Below are positions 38,666-48,984 of a DNA stretch of 64,000 bases, in pieces (position 1 is the stretch's first letter; each line of letters opens with the position of its first letter). The notes below the pieces were generated by a model. That model was not told the origin of the DNA and did not search any database. It saw only the letters and a list, made by a program, of their open reading frames with translations. This DNA is from an uncultured Bacteroides sp. (GTDB lineage: Bacteria; Bacteroidota; Bacteroidia; Bacteroidales; Bacteroidaceae), in the NCBI GenBank assembly GCA_949285025.1, contig CASDXG010000096.1, positions 62,001-126,000 on the forward strand. Reading direction: 5' to 3'. The translations under genes were made by a program, and so were the position numbers.

Positions 38666-39088
38666 TTAGACTTTGTCCATGCGGATTAAACGTACATTGT
38701 TTTCAGTCTCTTCTATTGAAACCTTTACGGCATCTCCGGGAAGCAGTTCCTCTATCAGCTCCGGCCACTCGATGAAACAAAGGGCTCCGCTGTAGAAATA
38801 GTCTTCATATCCCATATCATAGACTTCTTCCAGCTTTTTGATGCGGTAAAAGTCGAAATGATATATCAGTTCTCCACTATTGCTGGAACGGTATTCGTTG
38901 ACAATGGCGAAGGTGGGAGAGTTGATAACATCCGTTACGCCTAATTCTTCGCATACGGCTTTGATGAATGTCGTTTTGCCGGATCCCATTTTTCCATAGA
39001 ATGCAAAAACAGTATTGTCGCCCATGTTCTCGATGAACTGTCGGGCTGTTTCATGAATGCAGTCGAGAGAGTTGATTCTAAGTTCCAT
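38666..39088 (-). CDS. tsaE: tRNA threonylcarbamoyladenosine biosynthesis ATPase TsaE
   Basis: TsaE is the ATPase that drives the t6A37 tRNA modification complex with TsaB and TsaD. The 140-residue protein has Walker [10 protein letters not shown] (32-40), the following [10 protein letters not shown], the acidic [12 protein letters not shown], and FIEWPE near the end. These are the family hallmarks. The other t6A genes are not in the window. Confidence 0.95.
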   Translation of the reverse strand: MELRINSLDCIHETARQFIENMGDNTVFAFYGKMGSGKTTFIKAVCEELGVTDVINSPTFAIVNEYRSSNSGELIYHFDFYRIKKLEEVYDMGYEDYFYSGALCFIEWPELIEELLPGDAVKVSIEETENNVRLIRMDKV

Positions 39089-39373
39089 GATATCTTTGTG
39101 ACTTTTTCACATGCAAAACTATACAAAAAAAAGATGTTTTTATGTGAATAATGAATTTTTTTGCGAAATATTTAACGGAAATATCAAAATAATGTATCTC
39201 TGCGGCTCGTTGTGAAATTAAGTAATTTTTTGTGCATAAAATGCAAAAATACGAGAGCCTTGTGAAAGGTTCAGAGGGAAAAGAAATGTTTGGGATATAT
39301 AAAGGCGAGAGTTTTTATGATATTTCAGAAGGATAATAGAGTTATATGAATATAAATTAGTTTTAGTAATTTG
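39089..39373. other. Intergenic region upstream of the SusC-protease locus
   Basis: This 285-bp AT-rich gap separates the divergent tsaE and SusC genes. On the minus strand TAGTTTTG (39121-39114) could be a -7 box for tsaE. A short inverted repeat TGCAT-AAA-ATGCA lies at 39233-39245, and TTGTGAAA occurs twice. I see no convincing promoter for the SusC gene and no coding sequence. Confidence 0.5.
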
Positions 39374-42300
39374 ATGATGAAAAAGAAGTTCGTATAGTTA
39401 TGCTTATTTCTATTAAGCATATTGGGAGCATGGGCGCTTCCGCCTGATTCAACTTTGGTCTTTCGTGGAACAGTTGTTGACGGGAATGGAGATCCCCTTC
39501 CCGGAGTGAATGTAATGGTAGTAGGGGAAGGAAAAAATATCGGCATGACAACCGGAATGGACGGTGGTTTTGCTTTGGGACTCCCCTCGAAGAATATTAC
39601 AGTTCGAATCTCTTTTATTGGGATGGAGAGCATCAATGTTGACTTGTCGAAACTGAATCTTAGCAAGTCACATACGTTTACAATGGAGGATGATGCGAAT
39701 GAATTAAAAGAGGTTGTGGTGACAGGTTATGCGAAAATCAGTAAAAACAGTTTTACCGGAACATCGGTAACTGTAACGGCAGACGAGTTGCAGTCGGTAT
39801 CTAAAACCAATGTTTTAAGTGCATTGCAGGCATTCGATCCTTCTTTCCGTATCGCGGAAAATAATCTTATGGGGTCGAACCCGAATAATGTTCCTGAATT
39901 GTATATACGCGGACGCTCAGGTATCGGTACAACAGAATTGGATGCCGAAAGTCTTTCCCGCTCGAATTTGCAAAACAATCCGAATCTTCCTACGTTCATT
40001 ATGGATGGCTTTGAGATTAGTGTCCAGAAGCTCTATGATATGGATCCTAATCGTATTGCAAGTATTACAATATTGAAGGATGCGGCTGCTACGGCAATGT
40101 ATGGTTCTCGCGCAGCCAATGGTGTGGTAATTATTACAACTGTAACTCCGAAAGACGGAAAGATTAATGTGAATTATAACTTTACGGGAACTTTGGAATT
40201 CCCGGATCTTTCTGATTATAACATGATGAATGCGCGTGAGAAACTGGAAACAGAAGTCGCTGCAGGGATGTTTACTGCCGGAGAGGATGAAGACTTTGCA
40301 ACACAAAGCTCGCTGGATAAGATCTATAATATGAAATTAAATAATGTAGTTCGCGGAGTGGATACTTACTGGTTATCGAAACCTCTTCGTACAGTATTTA
40401 ATCATAAACATAGTTTATATTTGGATGGTGGAACAGATGATTTGCGCTGGGGAGCAGATTTGTCTTATACTTCCGGTGACGGGGTCATGAAGGGTTCTTT
40501 CCGTGACCGCATGGCCGGTGGCTTATCATTGTCTTATCGGTTGGGGTCTTTCCAGGTGCGTAACTATTTTTCTTACACCTATACTAATGCAGAAGAGTCT
40601 CCTTACGGGAGTTTTTCGGATTATACATCACAGTTGCCTTACGACGAGTTCACCGATGAATATGGCAATTATCTTGAAACGCTGTATCCGTGGAATGGAG
40701 GCACCGGGAATGTGAATCCGCTTTATGAGGCTACTTTGGGAAATTTTGACCGTAGTAAATCTTGGGAGTTGATAAACAATACGGAAGTGCTTTGGTATAT
40801 AAATCATTATTGGTTACTGAAAGGACAGTTCAGCGTTACGAAAATTGATTCAGATTCACGTACATTTTTAGATCCTCGTTCGATGCAGAATGATGACCGT
40901 CTTTCAATAAACAACGTAGTTTCCGGGCAGTTGAATGTTGCAACATCTAACAGTGTGAGTTGGGATGCTACAGCGACATTGTCTTATAACCGTACCATTA
41001 AGAAAAATAGTCTGAACTTTCTTGTCGGTATTAATGCCACTTCAAGTACGGGGAACAGTTTCGGTATAAGTTATAAAGGCTTTCCTTCCGGAACATTGTC
41101 TTCTCCCGGATATGCAAATGAAATATCAGGTCTTCCATCGAATAGTGATACCAAAAGCCGTTTATTCGGAGCTTTGGGAACTTTCAACTATTCGTATGAC
41201 GATATTTATCTGGCCGATTTCTCTGTCCGATTTGATGGAAACTCCGAATTCGGTTCCGATCAACGATTCGCTCCTTTCTTTTCAGGAGGTCTTGGATTGA
41301 ATTTGCATAACTATGATTTTATGAGGCAATTCGACTGGATGAACCGTTTTAAGATTCGTGGAACGTATGGTATTACCGGTAAAGTCAATTTCTCTCCGTA
41401 TGAAGCTCAGAATATTTATAGCATTATTACAGATAATTGGTATAAGACCGGTATCGGTGCTTCTTTGATGGGATTGGGAAATAGTGGCTTAGGTTGGGAG
41501 AAAACCCATAATATGGATCTAGGTCTTGATGTCGATATGTTTAAAGGATTGCTTCAAATGAATTTCTCTTATTACAGGAAAAGAACGGTCGATTTGGTAA
41601 ATAGCGTTACGCTTCCCAGTTCAAGCGGCTTTACTACTTATAAGGATAATATAGGAGAAGTGATGAATAAGGGTGTGGAAATTCAGTTAAGAAGTACTGT
41701 TCTTAATAATAAAGACTGGATGGTGGCTTTGTTTGCGAACATGGCTCATAATAAAAATGAAATCACAAAAATCTCCGATAGTATGAAGGATTATAACAAA
41801 CGCGTGCAGGAGAAGTATGCTAATTATAACTCAGCTCTTAATAAAGGAGATGCGTCGTATGCACAAACTTATTTGCAATATGTAGAAGGAGGCTCATTGA
41901 CTTCTATATTCGGAGTGCAGTCGTTAGGAATTAACCCTGCCGATGGTAAGGAAGTTTTTGTGCGGCCGGATGGAACAATCACCTACGACTGGAATGCAGC
42001 CGATCAGGTAGTTATATGTAATGAAGAGCCGAAGTTGCAAGGTACGTTTGGGGTTAACCTTCGTTGGAAACAGTTTACTTTATATTCAACATTCATGTAT
42101 GAATGCGGTGGACAACGCTATAATTCTACGTTGATTAGTAAAGTGGAAAACGCACACATCGAGAGCAGTAATGTCGATCGCCGAGTCTTGACAGGACGTT
42201 GGCAGAAGCCCGGTGATTGTACTCCTTATGGAAAGTTGCAAACGGATGGTGTTGTAGCGACAACCCGACCGACAAGTCGTTTCATTCAAGACTACAATGT

Positions 42301-42490
42301 TTTGAGTTTTAATTCTCTTACATTGGGTTATGATTTTAAGAGAGAAATGCTGAAGAAGGCAAAGATTGGGATGCTGCGTTTAGAACTTTCAGGAAATGAT
42401 ATCTTTCGTGCTTCTACTGTAAAGGCAGAACGTGGTTTGGATTATCCGTATTCCCGATCATTTGCCGTATCTGTTAAAATGAGTTTATAA
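39374..42490 (+). CDS. SusC/RagA TonB-dependent transporter with an in-frame TAG in the signal peptide
   Basis: The barrel is a full-length SusC protein of more than 1020 residues: carboxypeptidase-regulatory-like domain (VFRGTVVDGNGDPLPGVNV), TonB-box-like region, plug (KEVVVTGYAKISKNSFTG; ITILKDAAATAMYGSRAANGVVIITT) and a beta-barrel ending FAVSVKMSL. The natural start appears to be ATG at 39374, encoding MMKKKFV, then a TAG stop at 39395-39397, then LCLFLLSILGAWA, the rest of a signal peptide, all in one frame. The next possible start, TTG at 39422, would remove nearly the whole signal peptide. The gene is thus disrupted, recoded or misread at one base. It heads a SusC-SusD-lipoprotein-protease locus. 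Confidence 0.9.
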
Positions 42491-42513
42491 TAAAGTATTA
42501 AGCATAAGAAATA

Positions 42514-43965
42514 ATGAAAAATATATATTCGTTTATATTGTTTTTGGCGTCGATGCTCACGTTTACAAGTTGTAATGATTGGCTTGACGTGGCTCCAAGC
42601 AATCAGGTGAATGAAGAACAGCTGTTTGAAAGTGGAGAAGGCTTCCGGAATGCATTGAATGGAATTTATCTTAATCTGGGAGACGGAAGCTTGTATGGGC
42701 GGAATCAAACTTGGGGATTCATGGATGCAATTGCTCAATATTACGACAAGTATGAGATGCAAAGCTCGTTTGCTTATTATAAAGCGATAAATTATCAGTT
42801 TGATGATAGCGATGTGAAGTCGATCATTTCTTCTATTTGGACAAATACATTCCGTAATATTGCGAATTGTAATAACTTGATTCTGCATGTAAGTCAGGCA
42901 GATCCCGGATTGTTTTCGGAAAGGGAATTTGAACGAAATATGATATGGGGCGAGGCTTTGGCGTTGCGCGCTTTCATGCATTTTGAAATTTTACGCATGT
43001 TTGCGCCTGTAAAGGATGACGGAAAATCTTATATTCCTTACGTTGATTCATATCCGACAATAGCGCCTTTATATGAAACCAACAGCAGCATTTTGAAGAA
43101 AGTTGTCCGTGATTTGAAAGAAGCAAAAGCGAAACTGGCGGAATGCGATAAGACTCCTGAACACATTCATTGGATGAAAACGGAAATGAGAATGCTGGGA
43201 TCAGGTCTTTTGAGCGACGATCTTGCAAACGACATATTCTTTGCTTATCGGGGATATCGCATGAACTATTATGCAATTACGGCTCTTCTTGCACGTGTAT
43301 ATTGCTGGCAAGGTGAATATGAGTTGGCATACAATGAAGCGAAAGAAGTAATGGATGTGACCGACGAGGATGGGGCGTTTTGTTTTGATTTTGCCGAATA
43401 TACAGATCTGTCAACGAACCGAAAAGATTATAACAGCATTATCTTGTCCTTCTTTAATAAGACTCTGCAGGAAGATTATAAGCCGTATATTACAAAAGGG
43501 AACCAGAATTTATTGGTGATGGATGCGGAAAGTGTGTTTGGAAATGAATCGACTGACAGGCGTTTCGCTTCGTTGACTTCACAATTAAGTTACGGTGTCG
43601 CTTCGTTGAAGTATGATATTGATGAACGGAATGATGGTTATGATATGTTGCCGATTATCCGTTTGAGTGAGATGTATTATATCGCAAGTGAGTATTATGC
43701 TGATAAAGGTGATTATGAAAATGCAGGAAAAATGCTTGATGAGGTGCGCGTAAAAAGAGGAATTCTTACTTCTAACTTGGCGGCAGGAGTGAATGCTAAT
43801 AATTACATTGAAACGTTATTGAAAGAGATGCGCGCGGAGTTTGCTGCTGAAGGGCAGATGTTTTATCAGTATAAACGTTTGAACCGGAACCCGGGAGATA
43901 ACGGCGCAGAGGTAGACGATGCCGTGATTTTTGTATTTGATAAACCGGAAAATGAAGATGTTTAA
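42514..43965 (+). CDS. RagB/SusD family nutrient uptake lipoprotein
   Basis: This 483-residue surface lipoprotein pairs with the SusC transporter 23 bp upstream. The signal ends at lipobox FTSC (Cys20). The mature protein begins NDWLDVAPSNQVNEEQLFESGEGFRNALNGIY, the classical SusD N-terminal pattern, and ends with the RagB/SusD C-terminal region containing LRLSEMYYIASEYY-like IRLSEMYYIASEYYADKGD and MRAEFAAEGQMFYQYKR. With two further lipoproteins and proteases downstream, a peptide or protein ligand is plausible. Confidence 0.95.
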   Translation: MKNIYSFILFLASMLTFTSCNDWLDVAPSNQVNEEQLFESGEGFRNALNGIYLNLGDGSLYGRNQTWGFMDAIAQYYDKYEMQSSFAYYKAINYQFDDSDVKSIISSIWTNTFRNIANCNNLILHVSQADPGLFSEREFERNMIWGEALALRAFMHFEILRMFAPVKDDGKSYIPYVDSYPTIAPLYETNSSILKKVVRDLKEAKAKLAECDKTPEHIHWMKTEMRMLGSGLLSDDLANDIFFAYRGYRMNYYAITALLARVYCWQGEYELAYNEAKEVMDVTDEDGAFCFDFAEYTDLSTNRKDYNSIILSFFNKTLQEDYKPYITKGNQNLLVMDAESVFGNESTDRRFASLTSQLSYGVASLKYDIDERNDGYDMLPIIRLSEMYYIASEYYADKGDYENAGKMLDEVRVKRGILTSNLAAGVNANNYIETLLKEMRAEFAAEGQMFYQYKRLNRNPGDNGAEVDDAVIFVFDKPENEDV

Positions 43966-43982
43966 TGAATAATTAGTCGAGT

Positions 43983-44699
43983 ATGATGAAGAAATATATT
44001 TTATTAGCTGTGCTTTCGCTCACGTTATGGTCGTGTGCGGAAGATGAGATTAAACCTTATCATGGCAGGCAATACATTTACTTTTCCCAACTGTTGCCGA
44101 ATGAAAAAGGTGAATCCATCGAGAACATTTCTATCTCTTTCAATAATTATCCGGGACAAGACGAATTGGAAGTAAAAGTAGGTCTGGGCCTAATCGGAAC
44201 ATTGTTTGCTGAAGCTACTCCCTATAAAGTGGAAGTGGTGGATGTGGATGACACGGAGGAAACGATAAAAAATGCCAATCCGGCAAATTACCGTTTGCCG
44301 GCTGAGACGAAATTTCTTCCGAATGCTGTAAATGATGTGCTGGTAGTTACGTTAATAAAAACCGATGATCTGAAGGAGAACGTTCGTCTGCGTTTGCGGT
44401 TGGTTCCGAATGAATATTTTGCCGGGACGATGGAGCAGTACGGACAAATCGATATTATATTCAATAATGTGGTGAGTGCTCCTTTATGGTGGGAGAGCGG
44501 TAGCGATACGGAAAAGCTGTTCCTGGGGGAATGGTCTGCTAAAAAACATCAGGCATTCTATGAATGCACGCAGATTGCCGATTTTGGAGCACTGAGTACC
44601 GCTGAAAAACGTGAGGCGGCATTGAAGTTTAAATATTATATTGCGGAACATAATCTTACAGAAGAGGACGGTACTCCGATGACTGTTCCGGTAAGTTAA
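43983..44699 (+). CDS. DUF4843 domain lipoprotein
   Basis: This 238-residue lipoprotein has a signal with lipobox LWSC (Cys18), followed by AEDEIKPYHGRQYIYFSQ and a largely beta-strand body, matching DUF4843. Such proteins usually stand behind SusC/SusD pairs and may be extra surface binding subunits; no member that I know has a defined ligand. It lies 17 bp after SusD and seven before the PKD-like lipoprotein, clearly one operon. Confidence 0.88.
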   Translation: MMKKYILLAVLSLTLWSCAEDEIKPYHGRQYIYFSQLLPNEKGESIENISISFNNYPGQDELEVKVGLGLIGTLFAEATPYKVEVVDVDDTEETIKNANPANYRLPAETKFLPNAVNDVLVVTLIKTDDLKENVRLRLRLVPNEYFAGTMEQYGQIDIIFNNVVSAPLWWESGSDTEKLFLGEWSAKKHQAFYECTQIADFGALSTAEKREAALKFKYYIAEHNLTEEDGTPMTVPVS

Positions 44700-44706
44700 A
44701 TAATGA

Positions 44707-46338
44707 ATGATTATGAAAATAGAAAATATAATTTTGATTGCCTGTTCCTTTTATGGATTTACTTCCTGTTATGAAGATAAAGGGAATTACGATTACATGG
44801 CAATGAATGACATTACAGTATCTGTTAATACGGAAAATGATTCGTATGCTCTCGGAGATAAACTCAGTGTTACTCCCGAACTTACTTTTGCGATGGGACA
44901 GGAAACATCCGAACTTTCTTACACATGGACTTTCGATGGTCAGCTTATCGGTAACGAAAGAAATTTGGATTGGGACGTGAATATACTGGGAACAAACAAG
45001 GATTTGCGTCTGGCAGTTCTTGACAATACAACGGGAGTAACCTATTTTGGAGAAAAGACGATCACGGTAAGCTCCAGTTTTGCGACCGATTCTTGGGTAG
45101 TTCTTTCTGAAAAAGACGGGAAAAGCATGCTTTCTTTCTTGCGTTATCAGACGGAGGATGGAAAACTGAAACCGGTGGTTACACGCGATCTTTACGGAGT
45201 AGGTAACGGAGGGGAATCAATGGGTTCCCAACCGGTTTCCATGTATCCTCATTGGACAAACCGTTGGGATGGTGAAGATAATACCAGCTGGCTATGGATT
45301 TCTCAGGAAGGCGGGCAAGGTGCTGTCGATCTTTCAGGCAGTGACTGGACGCGTGAAGCTGTTTTATCGGATTTATGGCTGGGAAATCCTCCTGCCGATT
45401 TCGTCCCTGCCGGCGTTATTGATATGCAGGTTCTTACATTGGCGGTGAGCAAGGACGGGAAGATTTACACTCGTATTAAAGATAGTAATTTATTATTTAA
45501 TTCGAGTCAGTTTTTAAACCGTCCGTTGACTTCCGATGAAGAAGGGATGGTTACGGTAGACGGAAGCATGATTGCGTACAGCCGCTTCGATGAACATGGA
45601 GGACTTTTGCTTTACGATAAAAATTCCCATAAGTATTTTCATATCGGCGATTACATAAATTGGGACGGAAGTGTGTATGCCAATAAGGTAATGTCTTTAT
45701 CGGTCAATGAGAATACATACGCCGAACATCCGGATTGGGCGCGATTGGATGACATGGATGGCTATACAGTACATTATGTCGGTGCCCATAGAGATGCCGC
45801 TTGGCGGGGATTGCAGTATGCTGCCATTATTGAAAAGGAAGGAGTTCTTTACCTTCAGCGTTTCGTCGTTTACGATTATTATGGAGGAAAGCAAAGTACG
45901 ATTGGGGCAGAACTTATAGCTCAGACTCGTGCAGATGTGTTGAAATCGGTTATAGATGGTACGAATCATTTTGCAATTTACCGTTATGATGACAGTGCCG
46001 ATTTCCCGCCTTATCTTTTAATAAGCAAGGGAAACGAATTGTATTATTACGATGGCACAAGTTGCAATCTGGCAGCAACATTCCCGGCTCCCATCACATC
46101 TTTCGATACGGAATACTATAACAATACCCGAATTATCGTAGGTCTGGAAAACGGTGACGTGTTTATCTTGAATGGGACCCGTTCTTATATAGACAGTACG
46201 GTGATGCGTGGGCAATCGTTTACGGTGGGCGATTCCGGAAATGACGAGGATTTTGTGCTGTATCATGATAAAGACTTCGGTCGTATAGTGCAGGTTATGT
46301 ATAAATGGAAAGAGAGTTGGAATGAATCGTTTTTCTGA
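44707..46338 (+). CDS. PKD-like family lipoprotein
   Basis: This 543-residue protein has a lipoprotein signal with lipobox FTSC (Cys19) and begins YEDKGNYDYMAMNDITVSV, the usual start of PKD-like lipoproteins of Bacteroidetes. Residues 30-110 look like a PKD-type immunoglobulin fold (LSYTWTFDGQLIGNERNLDW). The remainder is beta-rich with repeated strands and Trp/Tyr-rich loops, perhaps a propeller, which would suit ligand binding on the surface. It sits between the DUF4843 lipoprotein and the metalloprotease, 24 bp before the latter. Confidence 0.85.
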   Translation: MIMKIENIILIACSFYGFTSCYEDKGNYDYMAMNDITVSVNTENDSYALGDKLSVTPELTFAMGQETSELSYTWTFDGQLIGNERNLDWDVNILGTNKDLRLAVLDNTTGVTYFGEKTITVSSSFATDSWVVLSEKDGKSMLSFLRYQTEDGKLKPVVTRDLYGVGNGGESMGSQPVSMYPHWTNRWDGEDNTSWLWISQEGGQGAVDLSGSDWTREAVLSDLWLGNPPADFVPAGVIDMQVLTLAVSKDGKIYTRIKDSNLLFNSSQFLNRPLTSDEEGMVTVDGSMIAYSRFDEHGGLLLYDKNSHKYFHIGDYINWDGSVYANKVMSLSVNENTYAEHPDWARLDDMDGYTVHYVGAHRDAAWRGLQYAAIIEKEGVLYLQRFVVYDYYGGKQSTIGAELIAQTRADVLKSVIDGTNHFAIYRYDDSADFPPYLLISKGNELYYYDGTSCNLAATFPAPITSFDTEYYNNTRIIVGLENGDVFILNGTRSYIDSTVMRGQSFTVGDSGNDEDFVLYHDKDFGRIVQVMYKWKESWNESFF

Positions 46339-46362
46339 TTTTTCATATAAGAACATAGGGTA

Positions 46363-48975
46363 ATGAAAAAAATATATATACTTCTCATTTTGATCTTGTG
46401 CGGGGGGATGGTAATCCCTGCGCAGGCTCGGAAAAAAAGTAAGAAAGTTTCTGTTGAAACAACAAGTAAAAAAGAAGAAAAGAAGGAGACAAAATACGAT
46501 AAACTCTTCAAGGATAAGAAGGTTACAACGGAAAAAGGTTTTATAACGCTTCATAAGTTTGATAACAAAGTCTATTTTGAATATCCCGTAAAATACCTGA
46601 ATCGTGATTTGTTGCTGGGCTCTACGATAGCAGAGACAACAGACAATCAATTCGGTAGTGTGGGAGAAAAGTCAAGCGATCCCTTCCTCATCCGTTTTGT
46701 GCAACGGGATTCTACGATTACATTGCGCCGGGTGCAGGTCGCTCCGTCTTCGGATGATCCGCAAATAACCAAGCGCTTGAAAAGCAGTACAATGCCGGCA
46801 ATCGATAAGGTTTTCGAGATTGAGGCTTATAATAATGACAGTTCTGCTGTGGTATTCGATATGACAGATTATCTGTTGGGTGATGAAAAATACCTTACTC
46901 CTTTCTCGCCTTATTCAATGATTGAGGCAACGGGAGTTGATATCAGTAAGGATTTCCAAAAGGAAAGCTCGTTTATCGACGGTATCAAGGCTTTCGAGGA
47001 TAATGTAAGTATCCGTTCTTTGCTTACTTATAAGATAAGCATCAGCGGAGTGATGAAAGACATGCCTTTTACTGCCATGATGAATCGTACGTTTATCTTA
47101 CTGCCGGAGCAGCCGATGCGTCCCCGTTATGCCGATCCCAGAATCGGCATATTCGAGCATTCGACTATGAAGTATGCTTCGGAAGGGCGCGGGCTCCGTA
47201 CGTTGCATTTGGCGCATCGTTGGCGGTTGGAGCCTTCGGATACTGCTGCATATCTTCGTGGCGAATTAGTAGAGCCAACGAAACCTATTGTGTTCTATAT
47301 CGATGATGCATTCCCTTTAAGTTGGAACAAATATATTCATAAAGGAGTGGAAGTCTGGCAGAAAGCCTTTGAAAAAATCGGGTTTAAGAATGCCATTATT
47401 GCAAAAGATTTCCCGAAAAACGATCCGGATTTTGACCCGGAAAATTTAAAATATTCCTGCATTCGCTATGCTCCGTCGACAATAGCCAATGCAATGGGAC
47501 CGTCGTGGGTTGATCCACGTTCCGGTGAAATTATCAATGCTTCTGTGACTGTTTATCATAATATCGTACAACTTGTGCAGTATTGGCGTTTCCTCCAGAC
47601 AGCACAAGCTGATGCCGATGTACGGGATGTGACTCTGCGTGACGATTTGTTGGGCGATTGTGTGGCTTATGTCTTGTCGCATGAAGTGGGACATACACTT
47701 TCTCTTATGCATAATATGGCAGATTCTTCTTCTATTCCGGTAGATTCTTTACGTAATCCGGCCTTTACACAGAAGTATGGGACGACTTATTCTATCATGG
47801 ATTATGCCCGGAATAATTATATAGCACAGCCGGGCGATAAGGAAAGAGGCGTACGTCTTACTCCGCCCGAGTTGGGAGTATATGATTATTATGCCATCTC
47901 ATGGCTCTATAAGCCTATATTGGAGGCAAAGACGGCGGAGGAAGAAGTGCCGGTTCTTGACCGTTGGATTACGGAGAAATCAGGAGATGTAAGATATCGT
48001 TACGGGAAACAACAATTCTCTCATCGTTATGATCCGAGTTCTGTAGAAGAAGACTTGGGCGATGATCCGGTAAAGGCATCGGAATATGGCCGGCGTAATT
48101 TGCAGTATTTGCTGAAGCATATGAATGAGTGGGTGGCGGATAAAGATAAAGATTTTGAATTCCGTCAGGCAATGTATGATGAGATTGTATATGCATATGT
48201 ACGCTACTTAAGTTTTGTTGTTGCCGATATTGGAGGTATTTATCTGAATGAACATTACGAAGGTGACCAAAGGAAAAGTTATGAGGTTGTGCCTCGTGTA
48301 CAGCAGAAAAAAGCACTGCATTTTTTGTTGAACGAACTGAAGGACCTGTCATGGCTCGATGCAGAAGACATGATGAAGGGAATGCCTATTCGTAGTTTGG
48401 TATCTGTGCAGATGGAAGACGCGATAATTGATGCTGTCCTTTCGCGTTGCAATGCTGTGGCACTAAGCGCGGGCAAAGCAGTTTCAAAGCCTTATACCCA
48501 GAAAGAATATCTGTCTGACATAGAACAGGTGGTGTGGGAACCAACACGTTCCGGAAGGACTCTGACAGATGCAGAAATGCGTTTGCAGATGAACTTTCTG
48601 ACGAAATTGATAGAAGGTTCGGTGGCTGATGTGGAAAAAAACGCCAACCGTACTGGATTTGCGGATATATATGCGGAAGTCTGCATGCCGGAATGGTTGG
48701 AAAATTCATTCAAAGAGCGTTTAGGTATCTTTATTCCACGTCAGTTTATGGGATGTTCTCACAATGCAGCTGCGGTTCTTGCTTCGGTTAAAGAGGTTCG
48801 TGGTTTTGATGACGATGTAAGATTAAGTGCTCCGATGGAACCGATGGAACATGTATATTATAGTGAGCTTAAAAAAATACGCAGTTTAATTTCGTCGGCT
48901 GTTTCTACGGGATCAGCAGACACACAGCGTCATTACCGTTTAATGTTGTACAAAATCGATCAAGCTCTTAAATAA
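46363..48975 (+). CDS. Exported zinc-dependent metalloprotease (DUF5117/DUF5118/DUF4953)
   Basis: This 870-residue protein has a signal peptide of about 22 residues (ending AQA), a lysine-rich segment, then the DUF5118/DUF5117 region and a metzincin-like catalytic core. The zinc motif is HEVGHTLSLMHN: His440, Glu441, His444 and His450. A Met-turn follows as SIMDY (Met479). It therefore appears to be an active peptidase in the periplasm or at the surface. Together with the SusC/D pair and two lipoproteins it suggests capture and cleavage of peptides or proteins. A catalytically dead paralogue follows after nine bases. Confidence 0.92.
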   Translation: MKKIYILLILILCGGMVIPAQARKKSKKVSVETTSKKEEKKETKYDKLFKDKKVTTEKGFITLHKFDNKVYFEYPVKYLNRDLLLGSTIAETTDNQFGSVGEKSSDPFLIRFVQRDSTITLRRVQVAPSSDDPQITKRLKSSTMPAIDKVFEIEAYNNDSSAVVFDMTDYLLGDEKYLTPFSPYSMIEATGVDISKDFQKESSFIDGIKAFEDNVSIRSLLTYKISISGVMKDMPFTAMMNRTFILLPEQPMRPRYADPRIGIFEHSTMKYASEGRGLRTLHLAHRWRLEPSDTAAYLRGELVEPTKPIVFYIDDAFPLSWNKYIHKGVEVWQKAFEKIGFKNAIIAKDFPKNDPDFDPENLKYSCIRYAPSTIANAMGPSWVDPRSGEIINASVTVYHNIVQLVQYWRFLQTAQADADVRDVTLRDDLLGDCVAYVLSHEVGHTLSLMHNMADSSSIPVDSLRNPAFTQKYGTTYSIMDYARNNYIAQPGDKERGVRLTPPELGVYDYYAISWLYKPILEAKTAEEEVPVLDRWITEKSGDVRYRYGKQQFSHRYDPSSVEEDLGDDPVKASEYGRRNLQYLLKHMNEWVADKDKDFEFRQAMYDEIVYAYVRYLSFVVADIGGIYLNEHYEGDQRKSYEVVPRVQQKKALHFLLNELKDLSWLDAEDMMKGMPIRSLVSVQMEDAIIDAVLSRCNAVALSAGKAVSKPYTQKEYLSDIEQVVWEPTRSGRTLTDAEMRLQMNFLTKLIEGSVADVEKNANRTGFADIYAEVCMPEWLENSFKERLGIFIPRQFMGCSHNAAAVLASVKEVRGFDDDVRLSAPMEPMEHVYYSELKKIRSLISSAVSTGSADTQRHYRLMLYKIDQALK

Positions 48976-48984
48976 AGGAAAGAT

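Noticed and set aside
39233..39245. TGCAT-AAA-ATGCA as a SusC operator
   Set aside because: Five-base arms in AT-rich DNA are expected by chance and no promoter is visible beside it.
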